From positions 1-64,000 of the forward strand of contig CAWDMN010000002.1 in NCBI GenBank assembly GCA_963803155.1: a stretch of DNA of 64,000 bases, written 5' to 3'. Source of the stretch: CAWDMN01 sp963803155 (GTDB lineage Bacteria > Acidobacteriota > Terriglobia > Versatilivoradales > Versatilivoraceae). A model generated the notes under the pieces. That model was not told where the DNA came from. It did no database searches and saw nothing but the letters and a program-made list of their open reading frames with translations. Below are positions 60,114 through 64,000 of the stretch, one piece after another; the stretch's first letter is position 1, and the number at the start of each line of letters is the position of its first letter. The position numbers and the translations under genes were made by a program.

Positions 60114-60632
60114 ATGACACAAGAGAAAAAAGGAGTGATCACATTTAAAGGAAATCCTTTGACCTTGATCGGACCGGATCTTAAAGCAGGAACCAAGGCT
60201 CCCGATTTTACCGTTCTGGCCAACGACCTGAGCCCGGTTTCCCTGAAGAACAGCGAGGGAAAAATCCGACTTATCAGCGTAGTCCCTTCCCTGGACACTC
60301 CCGTTTGCGATATGCAAACCCGCCGCTTCAATCAAGAAGCGGTTTCCTTGAGCAACAAGGTGGTTGTATTGACCGTCAGCATGGACCTCCCCTTTGCACA
60401 GAAACGCTGGTGCGGCGCTGCCGGCGTTGAGCGAGTTCAAACGCTATCCGATCATCGCGACGCCTCCTTTGGCCAGGCTTATGGCACTTTGATAAAAGAA
60501 TTGCGTCTGGAAACCCGCGCCATTTTTGTGGTGGATGCCAACGAAGTGATTCGTTATGTCGAGTACGTTCCCGAAGTCACCTCAGAACCCAATTATGAAG
60601 CCGCTTTGAACGCAGTGAAGAAGCTGGCCTAA
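60114..60632 (+). CDS. tpx: Thiol peroxidase (Tpx-type peroxiredoxin)
   Basis: 172 residues from ATG 60114, with GGAGG 5 nt upstream. Cytoplasmic, although Tpx is often periplasmic in proteobacteria; no signal peptide here. The peroxidatic Cys is C65 in PSLDTPVCDMQTRRFN and the resolving Cys is C100 in RWCGAAGVE, spaced as in atypical 2-Cys Tpx enzymes. It reduces hydroperoxides using thioredoxin. Single gene with its own promoter region; the next gene is 750 bp away. Confidence 0.95.
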   Translation: MTQEKKGVITFKGNPLTLIGPDLKAGTKAPDFTVLANDLSPVSLKNSEGKIRLISVVPSLDTPVCDMQTRRFNQEAVSLSNKVVVLTVSMDLPFAQKRWCGAAGVERVQTLSDHRDASFGQAYGTLIKELRLETRAIFVVDANEVIRYVEYVPEVTSEPNYEAALNAVKKLA

Positions 60633-61384
60633 TTTTGCCTTCCTTCTCAACGCTCCAACAATGCTCTTCTGGAAAAGGCACGGTACGGATGGTTGCAGTT
60701 TTTGTTTTTTCCTCCCGTGCCTTCCCGCATCCAACCCGTACAAATGGGCTCTGCTTAGCGCACAAACAGATGCAATTACGAGTGAGCGCAAAACGAATCA
60801 CGGCGCGGAGTCGCGGCAATTGCTTTGCCGCTAGTGCTTGACATGACATGCACAGGGACTGTTGGTTTGAGCGCCATTGTCCGCTTTGTGTAATTAAAAG
60901 CGAGAGGACCTATTTGTACTCTGGCGGCACGACACCGTCCGCGCAGTTCCAAATGAACAACGGCTGCCGAACATGCGAAAATCCTGGGTTTGGATAATTC
61001 TTCTCACACTGTAACTACTCAGCACCACCTCCCTGCGTGGTAGCCACGCTCGGGCGCATTTTGCGAGGCGTGGAGATTGGCATAACAGCTCTAAGCCGAC
61101 GGCTCGCCGAAAACGCTCACCGTGGCCACCAGTCACCCAGGGGTCAAAGTAGTTGCCTCACATTTAATTGCACCCCGGTATTCCCTTCGGTTTCCCATCT
61201 GATCAATTCTGAAGTATAATCACCCACCAGCTTGGAGTGTTTCTCGCTGGATTTTTGGACTATTCCAATTCCAACCGAACATCACCCCCCAACGTTCAGA
61301 ATCGTCAACGGGTGACAAAACACGACTGTGCCGACGCTCACTGGCTCCGGGTAGATCAGGAAATTCTCGGGAGGTCTCATCGTT
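60633..61384. other. 0.75 kb gap with R4 repeat
   Basis: No gene supported; no clear terminator hairpin after the peroxidase. The R4 copy at 61012-61133 is the only recognised element. A degenerate GCGCGGAGTCGC near 60800 may be a remnant of R1. Confidence 0.45.
61012..61133 (+). repeat. Intergenic repeat family R4, copy 2
   Basis: AACTACTCAGC, TAGCCACGCT, GCATTTTGCGAGGCG and GCTCACCGTGGCCACCA, in the same order and spacing as 46264-46382. Confidence 0.7.
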
Positions 61385-62821
61385 TTGAACGAAATCCGCG
61401 TAAGATTCGCTCCTTCCCCCACGGGATATCTTCATGTGGGAGGCGCTCGAACGGCCCTATTCAACTGGCTTTTCGCGCGAAATCAAAAGGGCAAATTTAT
61501 TTTAAGGATCGAAGATACCGATACGGACAGATCGCAGGAAGCCATGGTGCAAGGAATTATTGAAGGCTTGACTTGGCTTGGTTTGGATTGGGACGAAGGT
61601 CCTTTTTTTCAATCCCACCGGCTCGAACAATATCGAATTGCCGCCGATCGCCTTGTCCAACAGAATCAGGCCTATCCATGTTTTTGTTCCTCCGAAGAAC
61701 TCGCCGCCAAGCGTTCCGCCGCTGCCGAACTTAAGGGAGATCCTCAATATGACGGGACCTGCCGGACGTTGAGGCAGGAGGAAATTCGGAAAAAAAAGGA
61801 ACAAGGGCTTCAATATGTTATCCGTTTCAAAGTGCCGGAACGAGGCATGATCAGTTTTGTCGATGAAGTCTTCGGCAAAATTGAGACAGAACTCGGCACG
61901 GTTGAAGATTTCGTGCTGCTCCGCTCCGACGGAATGCCCACCTACCACCTGGGAGTGGTGGTGGATGACATCGATATGCGGATTAGTCATGTCATTCGCG
62001 GCGCCGATCACATTTCGAATACGCCCAAACAGCTGTTGCTCTATCAAGCCCTAGGGGCTGCCCTTCCCAGTTTTGCGCATGTCCCGCTGATTCTCGGCCC
62101 GGATAAAACCCGGCTAAGCAAGCGTCATGGAGCCACCTCCGTGGCGGCCTATAAGGAGATGGGTTTTCTGCCTTCCGCTTTTCGCAACTACCTTTCCCTG
62201 CTCGGCTGGGCTCCCCGTGAAAAAAGAGAGATTTTTTCGACGGAGGAAATCGTCGACAGGTTCAACCTGGAGGGGATCAGCCGCGGCAATGCGGTTTTTA
62301 ATCTGGAAAAGCTGGAATGGATGAATGCGCAATTTTTCTCTGCCCTTTCGGCGAAGGAAATCTTTCCGCTGCTGAAGGAAGCTTTGATTAAGAGCGGATT
62401 ATGGAATCCTGCTTTTGAGTCTTCCAGAAAAGATTGGTTTCTAAAAATCATTGATCTCTTGAAACCGCGCGTCAAGACAATGGCATCTTTTATCAGAAAC
62501 GGCCGCCCTTTTTTTTCAGATAAATATGAGATAGAGCAAGCAGCCCGTGACAAGTTTTTAAAAGACCCCCTGCTCAAGGAGCTTCTCCCGGAATTGGCTT
62601 TGCAGCTGGAAGGACTCGCGAAATTCGATCTGGTTAGCGCAGAGTCCACTTTGCGACGATTGGCTGAGGACCGGCAAATCAAGGCGGGAGTTCTCATCAA
62701 TGCGGCCCGTGCACTGTTGACTGGTCAGACTGTAGCCCCGGGGATTTTTGATGTGATGATAGCCTTGGGGCAGGAGCGGACAATTAAGCGCTTGCGCCAT
62801 CCGATTCTGGAAACGCTCTGA
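61385..62821 (+). CDS. gltX: Glutamyl-tRNA synthetase
   Basis: 478 residues; TTG start at 61385 with GGGAGG 10 nt upstream and RFAPSPTGYLHVGGARTALF immediately after, so no earlier start is needed. Class I synthetase: HIGH-equivalent GYLHVGG, then KRHGA with KMSKS-like RLSKR, a Rossmann core and the anticodon-binding domain in the C-terminal ~170 residues. It charges tRNA-Glu in the cytoplasm. The length is normal for bacteria. Whether it is the discriminating or non-discriminating form cannot be told from the sequence alone. It is a housekeeping gene at the edge of a catabolic region. Confidence 0.97.
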   Translation: MNEIRVRFAPSPTGYLHVGGARTALFNWLFARNQKGKFILRIEDTDTDRSQEAMVQGIIEGLTWLGLDWDEGPFFQSHRLEQYRIAADRLVQQNQAYPCFCSSEELAAKRSAAAELKGDPQYDGTCRTLRQEEIRKKKEQGLQYVIRFKVPERGMISFVDEVFGKIETELGTVEDFVLLRSDGMPTYHLGVVVDDIDMRISHVIRGADHISNTPKQLLLYQALGAALPSFAHVPLILGPDKTRLSKRHGATSVAAYKEMGFLPSAFRNYLSLLGWAPREKREIFSTEEIVDRFNLEGISRGNAVFNLEKLEWMNAQFFSALSAKEIFPLLKEALIKSGLWNPAFESSRKDWFLKIIDLLKPRVKTMASFIRNGRPFFSDKYEIEQAARDKFLKDPLLKELLPELALQLEGLAKFDLVSAESTLRRLAEDRQIKAGVLINAARALLTGQTVAPGIFDVMIALGQERTIKRLRHPILETL

Positions 62822-63036
62822 GGTGAGCTGCGCGCCAGGTCATACGTTTCTGCATTGAACGCGATGAAGTTTTTTTTCCACATGGCAGAAAAATTTTTCA
62901 GCCGCAAATAGAATGGGTAAACATGTCACGGTCATCCAGTAGTGTGACAGGACACGGCCGGAAACGGCAGCCATCCATAACCGTGCTTCATACGACCATA
63001 CCCAATCTTGTTCGCGACAAATAGGAGCAGAAACAG

Positions 63037-64000
63037 ATGAACTTATTGCGCATGCGTCTTTCTGCGATGATGTTTCTTGAATATCTCGTCTGGGGATCGT
63101 GGTATGTCACCCTGGGCACATATCTGGGCCGGACCCTCAATTTCAGTGGGACGGAAATTGGGCTGGTGTACGGTACTCCCGCGTTGGCGGCAATGATCAC
63201 CCCTTTTTTTATCGGCCTGATTGCCGACCGTTTTTTCGCCACGCAAAAAATACTGGCTATTCTCCATCTCATCGGTGCCCTGTTGCTTTTGGCGCTTTCT
63301 CGCCTGTATCAATTCCATTGGTTTTATCCGGTGCTGTTTAGCTACACGCTTTGCTTCATGCCAACCCTGGCGCTCACCAATTCTCTCTCCTTTCATCACC
63401 TGGAAAACCCGACCCGGCAATTCCCAAACATTCGGTTATTCGGAACGATTGCCTGGATCACCATCGGCATTATCATCGGGAAAATCGCGGTGGAAGCCTC
63501 CGTCGCGCAAATTTACCTGGCGGCGGGAGCTTCCTTGCTTATGGGACTCTACGCCTTTTCTCTGCCTCATACCCCGCCCAAAGGAAAGGGCCAGCAGATT
63601 TCCTGGCGCAGTATAGTTGGGTGGGACGCCCTCGAGCTTTTCCGCGATCCCTCTTTTCTTCTCTTCGTGCTGGGATCTTTTGCCATATGCATTCCGCTTT
63701 CCTTTTATTATGCTTTTGCCAACCTGTTTCTAAATGAAATCGGCATGCAGGAGGCCGCGGCCAAAATGACCTTGGGGCAGATGATGGAAATCTTTTTCTT
63801 CCTGATTATGCCGTTTTTTCTGGCCAGACTTGGGATCAAAAAAATGATGCTGACGGCCATGGCAGCCTGGATGATCCGCTACCTGTTCTTCGCAGCTGGC
63901 TACCAGTCCAGCCTGGGATGGATGCTATTCGCGGGAATTCTCCTTCATGGCGTTTGTTATGATTTTTTCTTTGTTACCGGACAGATTTATGTGGATCAGC
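63037..64000 (+). CDS. MFS transporter, nucleoside:H+ symporter-like (3' end off window)
   Basis: 321 codons are present from ATG 63037, which has AGGAG at 63023-63027. It has at least eight hydrophobic segments. The opening MNLLRMRLSAMMFLEYLVWGSWYVTLGTYLG and IADRFFATQKILAILHL match the NupG/XapB-like family of major facilitator proteins, with GTIAWITIGIIIGK and YYAFANLFLNEIG later. The family takes up nucleosides, but relatives in other phyla move other small solutes. The frame continues past 64000. A gap of 215 bp separates it from gltX. Confidence 0.9.
   Translation, partial: MNLLRMRLSAMMFLEYLVWGSWYVTLGTYLGRTLNFSGTEIGLVYGTPALAAMITPFFIGLIADRFFATQKILAILHLIGALLLLALSRLYQFHWFYPVLFSYTLCFMPTLALTNSLSFHHLENPTRQFPNIRLFGTIAWITIGIIIGKIAVEASVAQIYLAAGASLLMGLYAFSLPHTPPKGKGQQISWRSIVGWDALELFRDPSFLLFVLGSFAICIPLSFYYAFANLFLNEIGMQEAAAKMTLGQMMEIFFFLIMPFFLARLGIKKMMLTAMAAWMIRYLFFAAGYQSSLGWMLFAGILLHGVCYDFFFVTGQIYVDQ

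Overview
This 64 kb window most likely comes from a heterotrophic, polysaccharide-degrading member of the Acidobacteriota (a Bryobacter/Solibacter-like lineage is the best guess). The inference rests on two large TonB-dependent receptors with an N-terminal carboxypeptidase-regulatory domain and no SusD partner, a propeller-type hybrid histidine kinase, a sulfatase-like TPR protein, several secreted proteins of families I associate with acidobacteria, many Tat signals, and intergenic regions full of degenerate palindromic repeats. No 16S rRNA or tRNA gene is present, so this rests on gene content only.

Layout. 1-10.5 kb: a partial deacetylase-like secreted protein, an aldose-epimerase-like protein, a 1426-residue hybrid sensor kinase, a divergent Tat-exported sugar isomerase/epimerase, and a phosphotriesterase-family hydrolase. 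10.9-12.2 kb: a cation diffusion facilitator and a possible small membrane protein. 12.3-24.7 kb: a glycan-catabolic block with GH105, a tandem alpha/beta-hydrolase (acetyl xylan esterase-like), a GH33 sialidase, GH2, GH9, a Gfo/Idh/MocA oxidoreductase and one unknown secreted protein. 25-33 kb: two tandem paralogous TonB receptors sharing promoter, leader and terminator. 33-42.5 kb: exported nitrilase-family protein, Tat-exported DUF362 protein, serine hydrolase, GH123/DUF4091-like protein coupled to a Cache-like protein, and a sulfatase-like TPR protein. 42.9-51.5 kb: an alkaline-phosphatase-superfamily lipoprotein, mannose-6-phosphate isomerase and three large secreted proteins, one with a transglutaminase fold. 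51.5-59.4 kb (minus strand): a GH42-like glycosidase, then the series DUF362, membrane polyferredoxin, Tat-exported ferredoxin, GMC oxidoreductase. 60-64 kb: thiol peroxidase, glutamyl-tRNA synthetase and a partial nucleoside-type MFS transporter.

How it fits together: outer-membrane import (TonB receptors), glycan cleavage (GH2, GH9, GH33, GH42-like, GH105, GH123-like, esterase), sugar conversion (epimerases, isomerases, mannose-6-phosphate isomerase, Gfo/Idh/MocA) and sensing (propeller kinase) form a plausible plant- or glycoprotein-glycan utilisation region, though spread over several transcription units.

The most unusual points are: (i) a DUF362/polyferredoxin/ferredoxin/GMC cluster that could be an Fe-S-wired sugar or alcohol dehydrogenase; (ii) a Tat signal cut off from its esterase by an apparent one-base frameshift; (iii) a promoter shared by both TonB receptors and a DUF362 gene; (iv) at least six families of structured intergenic repeats, one with arms that are themselves hairpins and one with compensatory base changes; (v) enzymes with altered catalytic positions (GH2 with Asp-Asp at the Asn-Glu site, a sulfatase-like protein with Thr at the formylglycine site).
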